DNA of 23,560 nucleotides from Zygnema cylindricum (taxonomy: Eukaryota > Streptophyta > Zygnematophyceae > Zygnematales > Zygnemataceae), in the NCBI GenBank assembly GCA_037447655.1, contig JBBHKE010002991.1:1-23560 (forward strand), given 5' to 3'. Shown one piece after another: positions 1 through 9,263 of the stretch (positions are counted from its first letter, which is position 1; the number at the start of each line of letters is the position of its first letter). The notes beneath the pieces are model-generated. The model had not been told where the DNA came from. It did not search any database and saw nothing but the letters and a program-made list of their open reading frames with translations. A program made the position numbers and the translations under genes.

Positions 1-1452
1 GACATCCTCCTCAAAACTAGCAGTAAAGACTCCTTCCTTAGTGCTAGTAAAAAAACCCTTATCATCTAATACAGATGTAGAGATGAGGTTTTTGTTCATC
101 TCCGAAATAAAGAATACATTGGAGAATGTTACTATGGATGTCTTTCCTTCTACTAACACTTTCAGATCTACCGATCGTACAAGAGTAGTAGTGACTATCC
201 TCCCATCCACGTACTCTATCTCTACGGTGGGAATCTTTCTTATCTTAGTGAATAGGTGCTTATCCTTTCACATGTGCATGGAGGCACCTGAATCTACAAT
301 TTTGCTTGCTTCACCTTTCAATCCAAACGAAAGCACATTTTTGCTTTCGTGGAATTTCGACCTCGTTTTTCGCCTCCAACTCCTCGTCCAATAACAGCTC
401 ATCGTCCTCGTCCTCGGATTCTGCCTCATGTACCTGTGTCACAAGGGCCTTTTTATTTCCTCTTAGGGTTCCTCTAGTCTGCCCCTCCTTTAACTAATGC
501 TCGGTTAGCTTAGTGCACTCTGCCAAATAGTGCCATCGTTTCTTACAAAAATGACATAAACCTTTGGGAGCCTTTGGTTCAAACTAGTCGGTCTGATTTT
601 TCTGCTCCCTCCCTCCATAGTTTCCGGCCAGTTTCCGGGAATCCTTGTTCCTCCAATCGGTCGCAGTTGCTAGGGCTTGCCCACTCTTTCCTCCCCTTCG
701 GATCTCAATCTTATTCTCCCGAACGAGAATCATCCCTACCATCGAGTTTCATATCCACCTTGAGTCCGACAAGTCCTGCACACGGTTGACTATGTTCTCA
801 ACTCATCGGATAACTTCATCAGTAAACAGTTAACCTTTTATTTTTCACTAAAAACGTTTCCTACACTCTCTAGCTCCATGAAGAGTGTAGCAAGCTTATT
901 GCAAAAATCCAACATCTTCCCCCCTTTGTATACATATTCCTTAACTTTTTGATCAGCCAACTGTTGTTGGTGAGTCGTACCACTTCCATACATCTCTATG
1001 AGAGCCATCCAAAGATTGGATGCCCTTTCTACCTGCAAATGAGGACATGCAAGCCCTTGAGCAAGTTGGCGGAGGATGAAGTGTTTTACAGCCATATTGT
1101 TGAAGTCCCATGTATCAGTATCATTCTCCTCGTTCTTCGGAATAGGTGACATGAATGATGAAACAGTTGCTATTGGTGTGGTCGTCTCCTTCTTCGTTCC
1201 TTTGTCCACCACCTCTCTTTCCTTTGTCTTCTCCGTTGAAGATGGATCTGCTTTCTTTGTGAATCTGCTTCCTCCAAACCCTTAAGGGATTCCAAGACTT
1301 GATGGACGCCCCTCTAGTCCACTCACTATCCCCCAAAACCTTTTCTCGCATAGAGCTCCTGTCATCATACTTTCCCAGTATATGAAGCCAGTTCTATTAA
1401 AGATGGGTACCCTAAACGGTGGGCCTATAACCTGAAACTATGAGACCTGCAT
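1..1452 (-). pseudogene. Ty1/copia gag-protease relic, running off the left edge
   Basis: This is the start of a copia-type polyprotein. Gag opens at the ATG at 1450-1452 and reads through an N-terminal segment with the motifs RVPIF and FIYWES, then a UBN2-type gag core (about 838-1215, with ILRQLAQGL and LWMALIEMYG). A complete CCHC zinc knuckle (CHFCKKRWHYLAEC) lies at 515-556. The aspartic protease follows, with DSGAS at 280-294 and its downstream strands reaching the window edge (motifs NVFFISEM and NLISTS). The order gag, knuckle, protease is the family order; integrase and reverse transcriptase should lie left of the window. The copy is dead: in-frame stops at about 1438-1440, 1282-1284 and 268-270, and the knuckle is in a different frame from gag and protease. 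An acidic linker (EDEDD) lies between knuckle and protease. Family assignment is secure; exact breakpoints are inferred. Confidence 0.93.
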
Positions 1453-1898
1453 AAGTCCTCAGAGTGGACAGCTTCCAAGAAGCCTCTAGGATTACCCTGA
1501 CCCCTTTGTGTTACAGCAATAATAACTGCCACCTTGGCGGACAAAAACTTTGACCACCTTCACCCGTGTGAAGGCAAGACTCCCTTGAGTCGATAGAAAA
1601 AAAAATCTCTGAATTTGCTCCTTTGAGTAGTAAGTTATGGAGGGTCAAAGTTGACCTTTTGTACAGAAGCTCTTTGGGAGAGAGGGTCCTATTTACCAAA
1701 TTTTTCTAAGTCCTATCTCTCTCTAAAACTCTATCTACTAATGTATGACACCAATCATATTACACTGCCGTACACAAAAGTACAACTACCGGTGTACTTT
1801 CTATTGAATATTGTACGACATGGCCTAAATGTCGACACATGTTATATCCAAATTCGGTCTTGTAATCCTCGGAGATGGTGCGATCCAATGTAATTGTG

Positions 1899-1907
1899 CC
1901 ACGTGTC
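1899..1907. promoter_or_regulatory. G-box/ABRE-like site in LTR copy 1
   Basis: CCACGTGTC, containing the palindrome CACGTG (the core bound by plant bZIP and bHLH factors). The same site sits at the equivalent place in LTR copies 2 and 3 and, with changed flanks, in copy 4, so it is a conserved part of the LTR promoter region. Function is inferred. Confidence 0.55.
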
Positions 1908-2348
1908 ATTCGATGTGGCGATGACCAGAAACCTCCGAGATTCTCTTTCGCGATCTCGCCATTCTTCTTGGTTGTCCGATTCAATGCAGATTTCAATCGT
2001 AGGCGTCATAAATACTTGCGCGGTATTTGTTTGGTTTAAAGAAACAAATATTGGATACTCGTTTCCTTTCCGTACTTTTACATAACTAAATCTATGTATC
2101 CCGTACACAGTTGCCGCTAAACGAATTATCCTACGTGGTAACAATTAAATAACTAACAAACCTTATAGAATGTAGCTCTAGTCTTAGACTTAATGGATAA
2201 GTCTACCGACTACTAGTGGCTTTAACAAACGGCAGTTACCGAGATCAAATCCTGGATTCAACATCTCCCTTCTTAGTAAATAAACTACCTATCTGTAAAT
2301 CAACTAATCTATTTCTCGTAAACCTTTCGATAGCCTAGGTAGCCATTG

Positions 2349-2414
2349 CTCTAGCTTCCTCTCCAACTTCTCTATGACTGCAACAAGTGTGGGAGTTGGA
2401 GAGAGAAAGTAGAG
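2349..2414. repeat. Imperfect hairpin in LTR copy 1
   Basis: The arms CTCTAGCTTCCTCTCCAACT and AGTTGGAGAGAGAAAGTAGAG pair with a loop of about 25 nt. Equivalent hairpins occur in copies 2 and 3 and in the fragment at 7478-7628, where the arm sequences differ but still pair. Confidence 0.7.
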
Positions 2415-2485
2415 GCCTCGCCTTCTTTGTGCATTTCATTTTAGACCTAGAAAATACTAAAAGAACCATCAATATCTACAGGAAG

Positions 2486-3374
2486 TACCAGCGCCTGAGA
2501 ATATGGTTGGAGGAAGGATGTTCCCCAATACTCCTCTATATCCAGGAGAGTATTAATCTTCCTTAAGAAGTTGCTCCACCGATGGGATGTGGAGGCGAGG
2601 TCGGTTCAAAGTAGGTCCTTGGGGAAAGGGTGGTGGCGAAGAAGGGAACAACTAGAGGCTTTGAGGAGAAGGTGTCTGTCTACAGAATGGTGTTTGTCTC
2701 CTTGGTCGCCTTTGTGAGGTCTCGGGAGGAGGAGTTCGTGAAGTGGAAGATGGGGAACGTCGGTGAGGAGGTGAGTAGACGTTGTATTTATATGGTAGGA
2801 CACGCGGATCGTGTGACCCACAGACAGGTGCAGCGGGAGAAAAAGATGAAGAGGGAGAGGAGGTGGGTGCATCCCGAGGCTTTGTTGTAGGACCCAGTGA
2901 GTGAGAAGATGGAGGAGGAGGAGAAAATGGGTGATCCGGGAATACTTCGGGAGATGGTGAAGGGGGTGTTGACGGCCTCAAGGGAATGTGAATCCTCTCA
3001 TCCTGTTGTTACTCCACCAAAGCCTCCACGGCAGAAGCAACCTCCACGAAGACAAATGTATGCTCTTCCCAGGGAAGAGGAGCAAACTCAAGAGGTAAAT
3101 CTGCACCCAAACCTTTCATGTTAGGTTCAATGTTTTCCCCCCCTTCCCGCCAAAGAGGAGGCTCTCGCCTGGTTTCCAAGGAAGGAACTTCGGGCTCGGT
3201 GCTAGAAAGAGGAAAAGTCCCCTGAGAGGGCGCTTCGCGATGCAGCTCTGTCCTTGGTGTAGGAGGAATCTGCCCGCTGAGAATCCCACTAGATCTACGC
3301 CTAGCTTCTCAAATAATTTTCGATTCCTTTTCCCATAACTTCCGCCTTTCTACCTCTAAGGCTTCCCATGTCAT
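2486..3374 (-). pseudogene. Decayed proline-rich reading frame, unrecognised, disrupted by copia
   Basis: One minus-strand frame stays open for almost 900 bp except for four stops: TGA at 3309-3311, TAA at 3009-3011, TAG at 2652-2654 and TAA at 2553-2555. It opens with an ATG at 3372-3374 (MTWEALEVERRKLWEKE, likely helical). A charged linker follows, then a long Pro/Ser-rich stretch (SPSPEVFPDHPFSPPPPSS and similar), then a segment ending ILPPTIFSGAGT at the copia LTR. All four stops could come from single C-to-T changes of CGA, CAA or CAG codons, as expected from decay of methylated DNA. Composition and position would suit a retroelement gag or a low-complexity plant protein, but I do not recognise a family. 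Plus-strand readings of this stretch are shadows of it. Confidence 0.5.
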
Positions 3375-4462
3375 GCCGTAAGACGTAGGTGGGTAATTTT
3401 ACGGAGTCATATATTAACCGACGGTTAAGTGACGTGACAGGTTGATATTCGGTAGTACAACTAGAGGTACAGACGGGACAAAGACCGGATTGTATTCACG
3501 TACGGCACAATGTAAGCGCGATTTGAAATGAGCGTGGAACTGGACCGCGGTACGGCATCAGACGTCAGGAATTTAAGCGGCTACAAACCTGACAGATGTC
3601 CGAAGTCATGAACCCTTGAAGGTTCATGCATTAATTTTTGCTTAGCTTAGGGAGGGTTTTCTACCTCGCGGTGTAGATGTAAGGCACAACGAGGCGGCCA
3701 CGCAGCGGTCGTCTCCAAAAACTGGCAGCGTTTGCACATGGAAACCTGCAAGCTCAAAGACACATAGGAATTAGTGTAGCTGTACGGCCAGCACAAGCAT
3801 AGGATAAATGCCAATTGGCATGTTAAAAAAATATGCAAATTAAGTATGGGAATCCAACATTGGAAGGTTGTCGTTTTCTGGCAGGCTTTTTCTCGGGATT
3901 TGTCAAACATTGTGATCTTAGGGTTTCCACCAAATATTAGTGACAGGCTAGTTTTGAGTTAGGGTTTTACTTTTCAGACCCATGGTCTATCCCAGTAATT
4001 GTCTTTGAGTTTTTTTCTTCTCTTTATACTAAGCCCATACCTAATCTACCGGCGCAAGCTAGCCTGCAAGGTGTCCCTCCAGACTATCTTCAACTTGCTG
4101 TGATTTGTGAATAGTGTTTGTGGACTTGGTGTTTTCTTGTTGTCTGGACGCTAACCGTACGGGCTGGTACTCACCTTGTCTGGCCTTTAAGGAATACCGG
4201 TTATCTCGGCTCTTTCATCCAGCTAAGGAAGGGTTCTTACCACCTGATTGGACTCCTGTAGGGAATATTGATGACTTCAGGGCCTAGTGGCTATTGTCGC
4301 AAATATTCTCGTACTTAATTTGCAAATCTTTCTAATTTTCTTTATTCCTTGTGTCAATTGTTTTCTTTTGTCTAGTTTATTTTAATTCGTTTCATTTCTA
4401 ATTTCCTTTATTCATTGTGTCTCCTGTCTAGTTGTTTTGAATTTGTAGTAATTAAAGAAAAA
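3375..4462. other. Non-coding stretch with promoter-like motifs
   Basis: No convincing gene. A small perfect hairpin lies at 3607-3628 (8-bp arms, CATGAACC/GGTTCATG). Two AGGGTTT telo-box-like motifs occur near 3918-3966, followed by a pyrimidine-rich run (about 4008-4026). That combination is seen upstream of some plant housekeeping genes, but no reading frame follows that would confirm a promoter. Confidence 0.35.
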
Positions 4463-4465
4463 ATA

Positions 4466-4515
<50 letters not shown>
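4463..4515. repeat. (TA)n microsatellite
   Basis: About 53 bp of alternating A and T with one interruption near 4471. Confidence 0.95.
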
Positions 4516-4518
<3 letters not shown>

Positions 4519-5068
4519 GCGTTGTTTTTATTTTATTTGTTGCCTAGTTTGTTTTTGAGTTGTTGGATTTGAGATTGTTGAACTGTCCAGTATCGTTTTC
4601 TCTTCTTTCATCCTACCAGATTAACTCACTCAGAAAACCTAGAAAACTTAAAAACTTACAACAAAATAAAATTAATTAAAAAAAAAAAAACCTAAGAAAA
4701 TATATATAAATATTAGGTTGCACGAATTATCACGAAAATTATCATTGCTTTATAGACGAGCAGAGCGTGGCAAAGTGCTAATACGCGTGCCCTAACAGGC
4801 TACTAACTATGTTGGTATTTTGAGCTGTGATATCTTCTCGTCAATTTCGGAGTTGGAGGGAGGTTGGAGCATTGCTGGGAGCCCTTATAGATCGCTGAAG
4901 GTGAGTTATTGGGTCCTTGTGGTTGTAAGCGCGTGATAGGTTGTTAAGCGCGATAACCTAGAGGGGTTAGGATCCGACCAAAGGCTATGCCTTCTTTTTC
5001 GCATAGGCATTGTGGTTGCATTTTATTTAGATCTAACCGTGATTGGTGTTGGATATCGACTTTTTGTC
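4516..5068. other. AT-rich then mixed non-coding stretch; possible splice donor
   Basis: Contains an A-rich run near 4670-4690. At 4800-4905 there is a more GC-balanced segment ending CTGAAG/GTGAGT, which looks like an exon-intron junction preceded by a short open frame (RSWREVGALLGALIDR). This could be an exon of the unrecognised frame further right, but nothing confirms it. Confidence 0.25.
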
Positions 5069-5220
5069 TATTACATCTCGCCTTGTTGGGCCAGGATAAT
5101 TCCCTTTTTTATTACATCTGGCCTTGTGGGCCTTGGATAGTTTCTTGTTTACTACATTTGGCCTTGTGGGCCTTGAATAGTTTTCTGTTTTATTAAATTT
5201 GGCCACAAGTGGCCTAGCAT
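5069..5220. repeat. 40-bp minisatellite, about 3.5 units
   Basis: Units start at 5069, 5110, 5150 and 5191 (spacing 41, 40, 41). Each contains TATTACATCTGGCC-like sequence followed by TTGTGGGCC, so each unit has a GGCC...GGCC imperfect palindrome. The fourth unit is partial and diverged. Confidence 0.85.
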
Positions 5221-5537
5221 AGGTGACATGTTTCTTCTTGGAGTGGCTTGAATTCACTTATTGTAGTATTGCTTAGATTTGGCTCTGAACAGCCTTGTTA
5301 GGGGTGTTCACGATTAGACTAACCCCGGTGATACATAATAGATCAAATTGTTTGGGTGGGTGTTTGTTTTTGTGAATTTGAAGACTTCCTGTGTGATTTG
5401 ATTATTAGATCTGGCGGTGGGCATTTGCACACTAACCCTGAGTAGGGTCCGGCATCTAGTTGCATCCGGATAGGACGACTGTCTGTTTACATGCCAAGGG
5501 ACTGGAACAATTTACCGTTTCCAGCGGGTACCACTAG
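5221..5537. other. Stretch with no recognisable gene
   Basis: An open segment begins MPRDWNNLPFPAG at 5491 and runs in a different frame from the downstream unrecognised protein. It may be that protein's 5' part displaced by a frameshift. Nothing else stands out. Confidence 0.3.
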
Positions 5538-6236
5538 AAGCTCCAGTCTTTACCGTGGACCGGACCGGGATTTGATTCCTGCCCGCTCACCTTTTGTCCA
5601 ACTTCTAGGTCATACTGGTCAACTGCTCAGTCTCAGCTTACGGGTTCACCCGACTCTAGATCTAGTATTACCACTACATATCGATCTACATCATCTGTCT
5701 CCTCATCCTCTTCCCATAGCAGGGGGGAAGATTTGGACATAGACTCATTTCATATCCGAGATCTAAATCTACCACCTTCGCTTTTTCCTTTGAGCGGAAC
5801 TATTCCCACAAACTCTGATTCCTATTTTGGGGATATAGCCTCGCCAATAGACACCGGAGGAGGTAGAAATCAGTTTTGTTTTTCGGGTCTCAACGACACA
5901 ATGTCCTTGTCACATTTTCGAATGTTTTTTGATACCGAGATGCGCGATCTCGCATTCCGATATCAAGACCGTTTTGATTTACGGGTTGCTTTCTCGTTAC
6001 TTGGGCGATAGCTTAGGGGATCTACCCTATCTCTATATACACGGAAATATGCGGCAAATTGTGCAATGGCACAAGTGGCACCCGCATATTGTGGATCGTT
6101 GGCCATAACAGGCAGTCCAAAAATTCTTTTCCAAGCTGTTGTACCTGCAGTTTATGACTCCGCAGGTAACGAAATTTCACTTGAAATACCTGAGGCCCCT
6201 CATCAGTTCGCCGTTGCGGCTCGGCTGAAATTCTAG
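5538..6236 (+). pseudogene. Unrecognised protein frame with one internal stop
   Basis: A single frame is open from 5538 to 6234 except for TAG at 6009-6011. It begins with a Ser-rich tract (about 5640-5710) and continues with DLNLPPSLFPLSGTIP. A helical, charged part follows (SHFRMFFDTEMRDLAFRYQD). After the stop comes a segment rich in small and beta-prone residues (AMAQVAPAYCGSLAITG and GNEISLEIPEAP). That this 223-bp segment stays open in the same frame argues the stop is a point lesion in real former coding sequence. The neighbouring frame from 5491 may hold the N-terminus. I do not recognise a family; a retroelement gag, a capsid-like protein of an old insertion and a host exon are all possible. 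Confidence 0.45.
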
Positions 6237-6420
6237 CCCGCCCTACAATGCTAGTTCCTCTAAGGGATCCTGTATCATTTATTTTCAATTAATTACAAAA
6301 AGAGTACCGAATGCAGAATCTCGATCAGGTTAAACAACTAATGAATTTCGAACGTGGCCGGGCGAAACCGCTCCGGCATTGCGAGCACATATGGAAACAT
6401 TACGTGAAACACTGCCAGAT

Positions 6421-7477
6421 TGAAACTCTGAGACCTCTATAAGTCCTCAGAGTGGACAGCTTCCAAGAAGCCTCTAGGATAACCCTGACCCCTTTGTGTT
6501 TCAGCAAAAATAACTGCCACCCTGCAGACAAAAACTCTGACTAACTTCACCCCAGTGAAGACAAGACTCTCCTGAGTCGATAGCAAAAAGAATCTCTAAA
6601 TTTGCTCCCTTGAGTAGTAAGTTATGGAGGGTCAAAAGTTGACCTTTTGTACAGAAGCTCTCTGGGAGAGAGGGTCCTATCTTCTATTTTTTCTAAGTCC
6701 TATCTCTCTCACAGACTCTATCTACTGATGTATAGAGCCAATCAGATTTCAGTTTCGTACACAAAAGTACAGCTGCCGGTGTACTTTATGTACGGTCATT
6801 GTACGACATGGCCTAAATGTCGACATGTGGTATGTCCGGATTCGCTCCCTTAATCCTCGAAGATGCCGCGATCCAATGTCATTCCGCCACGTGTCATCCG
6901 ATGTGGCGATGACCACAAACCGCCAAAATCCTCTTCCGCGATCTCGGAGTTAATTCCGGCCGTCCGATTAAATTCATATTTAATCGTAGTCGTAATAAAT
7001 ACATGCGCGGTATTCGTTTCACTAAGGAAATAAATGCGCGGTATTGGTTTCTTATCCGTACCGGAATCCGTACTTTTTCATTTTTTGGATATATGTCTCC
7101 CGTAAGCAGTTATAGTTAAATGAACTTTTCTACGTATAAATGTTTAAATAATTATCAAACCCCATAATACGTAACACTACTTCTAGACTTAACGGCTAAG
7201 GCAACCGGCTACCGGCTGTCTGCCGGCCGGTAGGTACCAAGATCAAATCCTGTCGCCGGCACATATCTTTTAGTAAATTAAACCCCTAACTAAAATATAT
7301 TTTCCCGTAAACCTCTGGATAGCCTAGGTAGCCATGGCTCTAGCTCCCTCTCCAATTTCTCAGTAACTGCGACAAGTTTGAGAAGTTGGAGAGAGAAGTT
7401 AGAGGTAGACTGCCTCGGCTTCTTTCTTATTTCTATTTAGACCTAGAAAAAACTTTAAAAGACCATTAATTTCTACA
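6421..7477 (-). mobile_element. Copia LTR plus short leader (LTR copy 2)
   Basis: Same family and strand as copy 1. The LTR starts TGTAGAAATTAATGG at 7477 and ends near 6523 after TGTCTGCA, giving about 955 bp. Homology continues through the leader to the first gag codons and stops abruptly at 6421, so the internal part is deleted. The G-box is at 6888-6893, the hairpin at 7338-7404 and the tRNA-like segment at about 7184-7255. Minus-strand readings here are LTR sequence, not genes. Confidence 0.85.
6887..6895. promoter_or_regulatory. G-box/ABRE-like site in LTR copy 2
   Basis: CCACGTGTC, equivalent in position to the site in copy 1. Confidence 0.55.
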
Positions 7478-7628
7478 GGTTAAACCACCCTCTCTATCCT
7501 TGAGTGACTACAACAAGTATGGGGGCTAGATAGAGGAGGTGGAGGCAGGCTGTTCGTTCTTTTATTTTTCCTTTTATACTAACATATTTATACCTAGAAA
7601 ATACTCTATAAATTTATTAATTTCAACA
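7478..7628 (-). mobile_element. Copia LTR fragment abutting copy 2
   Basis: On the minus strand it starts TGTTGAAATTAATAAATT at 7628 and contains TATTTTCTAGG, as the other LTR starts do, plus its own version of the conserved hairpin (7485-7542). Homology to the rest of the LTR stops at the junction with copy 2, so one LTR probably inserted into or beside another. Confidence 0.75.
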
Positions 7629-7640
7629 GTTTTTACTGTA

Positions 7641-7676
7641 ATGATTTAGGACATACCTTCTAGGTATGTCCATCAT
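7641..7676. repeat. Perfect 9-bp hairpin with paired outer arm
   Basis: GGACATACC at 7649-7657 and GGTATGTCC at 7663-7671 pair perfectly around TTCTA. The outer ATGAT (7641-7645) pairs with ATCAT (7672-7676). It lies just outside the LTR end and at the start of the decayed gene-like frame; the right arm also contains GTATGT, a possible splice donor. Confidence 0.6.
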
Positions 7677-8798
7677 ATAAAAGTGCATGTGTTAAAAGAA
7701 ACTTCAAAAACGGATGGGACAACAATCGAGTCCGACGTACCCGACAAAAGCAACTAATGGTGTTTATAGATCAAATATAGTACCCAAGTGTCGATAAAAA
7801 TGACAAACTTTCTGTTGAAGAATTCGTTTACTTCCTGACCTTTTGTGTTTTTCAAAATATGGATAATGTGGAAAGCGGTGGAAAAGGTGTTATCACCGGA
7901 AGTAGTGTGGAGAAATCAAAGAACGAAAAAGTCCAAGACACCGTGACTCTTTCCACTGCCAACATGTGGACTTGCAACTGAGTGAGTTTATTGAAGTAAG
8001 AAGAGTTGGAGAAAGAAATGGGGAAGTAACGTTAGAAGTGGAAAACAATGTGGACTTGAAAATTAATAAACTTAGAGAAGGATCGAGAGTAAGTGTTAAT
8101 GAAAATAAAGTAAGAGAGGAAGTTCATGAGATTGAAATAGGTCATAAAAATGAAGAAATTGGGAAAATAATAAAGAAAATTAGGAAGATGAAAATGCATA
8201 TAAAAGTAAGGGGATCATAATGAACATACCCAGGAGGAATACACTTAAGGGGAGTAGCACGTCCACGGAAAATGATAAAAAATTATTGAGAGAAATCACA
8301 TTTTATGGAGGTAATGGGAAGGCAAACCATAGAAAAATTACAAAGTCAGTCAAGATACCAGGATGTCATAAGAAAACAAGAAAAAGATATTGGAGAAAAA
8401 CATGTCACGAAATAAATCACACCGAACAACGCGAGCAACACTTTTGAGACGATGTGTGACGGAAAAATGGAGAGACTTAAACGACTTTTCAGCAAATATT
8501 AAGAGAATTTGGTGCAGTAAAGTAGGTAACATATATCGAAAGAAATGAAAGGCGTGGAAGTATTTAATACGAGAGAAGAGGCTGCAATTGTTAAAAGATA
8601 ATGCAGGTGTCCTAAGATGAGCTCAACGAGAACAGAAATCTCGTGGAACAAAAGGGTAAAAGCTCATTTGATTTTGATTTTCAGTACGAATACAAACTGT
8701 GAAAGCAGGGCCTATCGATCCTTTAGTTTTTGGGAATTTCAAGCTAGAGGTGTAAGAAAAGTTACCACAGGGTGTGTGTTGCAGATTGGAGATGGGGC
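7663..8798 (+). pseudogene. Decayed 5' part of the acidic-protein gene (or a separate dead gene)
   Basis: Coding-like sequence continues through this region but needs frame changes and crosses several stops. Part one (7664-7979) contains RNFKNGWDNNRVRRTRQKQ, one TAG, and YPSVDKNDKLSVEEFVYFL, faintly like an EF-hand loop with residues missing. Part two (7966-8217) is lysine/glutamate-rich (LREGSRVSVNENKVREEVH). Part three (8441-8753) contains LLRRCVTEKWRDLNDF and AGPIDPLVFGNFKLEV; two of its stops, at 8546-8548 and about 8615-8617, are TGA where CGA would fit. The last stretch (8748-8798, RCKKSYHRVCVADWRWG) is in the frame that continues at 9680 if the LTR insertion is removed. No family recognised. 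Introns could account for some of the frame changes. Confidence 0.45.
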
Positions 8799-8800
8799 TC

Positions 8801-8950
8801 ATTTGTTTCGATAGCGAAACAAATACCGCGCACCAATTTTCAACGGCAACGATTGAATGCCGAAATACATCGGACGGCCGTGATTAGCGCCGGCTACGCG
8901 AAAGGATAATTTGGCGGTTTGCAGACGCCGCCACTCCGGATGACACGTGG
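8801..8950 (+). repeat. Left arm of perfect 150-bp inverted repeat
   Basis: By base-by-base reading, its reverse complement is identical to 9114-9263. The outer tip (8803-8824) is itself a near-palindrome: TTTGTTTCG, a 4-nt loop, CGAAACAAA. The arm starts immediately after the presumed target-site duplication. Confidence 0.93.
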
Positions 8951-9113
8951 CAACATCGTACGGGATTACGTAATTTCCGGAACGGCAGAAAACAAATCCG
9001 GGAATGACAAATGTCGCACTATGGCGACATCGTACAATGTACGTACAGAAAGTACTCCGGCACTTGTACTTTCTTGTACGGTACCTTTTATTTTGACGCG
9101 GCATGACCTGGCG

Positions 9114-9263
9114 CCACGTGTCATCCGGAGTGGCGGCGTCTGCAAACCGCCAAATTATCCTTTCGCGTAGCCGGCGCTAATCACGGCCGTCCGATGTATT
9201 TCGGCATTCAATCGTTGCCGTTGAAAATTGGTGCGCGGTATTTGTTTCGCTATCGAAACAAAT
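9114..9263 (-). repeat. Right arm of perfect 150-bp inverted repeat
   Basis: Pairs with 8801-8950 around a 163-bp unpaired centre. It includes a G-box (9115-9120) mirrored by 8944-8949. The zero divergence contrasts with the clearly diverged copies 1 and 2, so the inverted duplication is young or has been homogenised. Confidence 0.93.

Larger units (their letters stand above)
1535..2480 (-). mobile_element. 5' LTR of the copia element (LTR copy 1)
   Basis: Read on the minus strand it starts TGTAGATATTGATGG at 2480 and leads into the gag start at 1452, which is the expected LTR-leader-gag layout. It aligns along its length with LTR copies 2 to 5. The 3' end is placed near 1535 by a CA and by comparison with copy 2; it is not exact. 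No canonical initiator-Met primer-binding site (TGGTATCAGAGC) is visible between the LTR and gag. The LTR carries a G-box at 1900-1905, a hairpin at 2349-2414 and a tRNA-like segment at about 2185-2260. Its right end abuts the proline-rich frame, into which the element seems to have inserted. Confidence 0.85.

Noticed and set aside
1510-1535. Primer-binding site TGGCAGTTATTATTGCTG after the LTR
   Set aside because: It starts with TGG and is similar in copies 1, 2 and 4, but it matches no tRNA 3' end that I can name and is altered in copy 5.
1760-2144. Minus-strand open frames over LTR copy 1
   Set aside because: They lie wholly in the LTR and are not preserved in the equivalent parts of copies 2 and 3.
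2165-2480. Free-standing tRNA-derived SINE read from A/B-box-like motifs plus a conserved tail
   Set aside because: The shared sequence extends far beyond on both sides and leads to copia gag starts in three copies, so the units are LTRs. The tRNA-like part is reported as a domain within them.
2630-3124. Plus-strand open frames opposite the proline-rich frame
   Set aside because: Charged-residue-rich antisense of Pro/Ser codons. The minus frame continues coherently for about 880 bp, while the plus frames do not.
7776-7842. EF-hand calcium-binding motif (DKNDKLSVEEF)
   Set aside because: Two residues short of a normal loop, only one copy, and preceded by a stop. Noted only as a faint resemblance.
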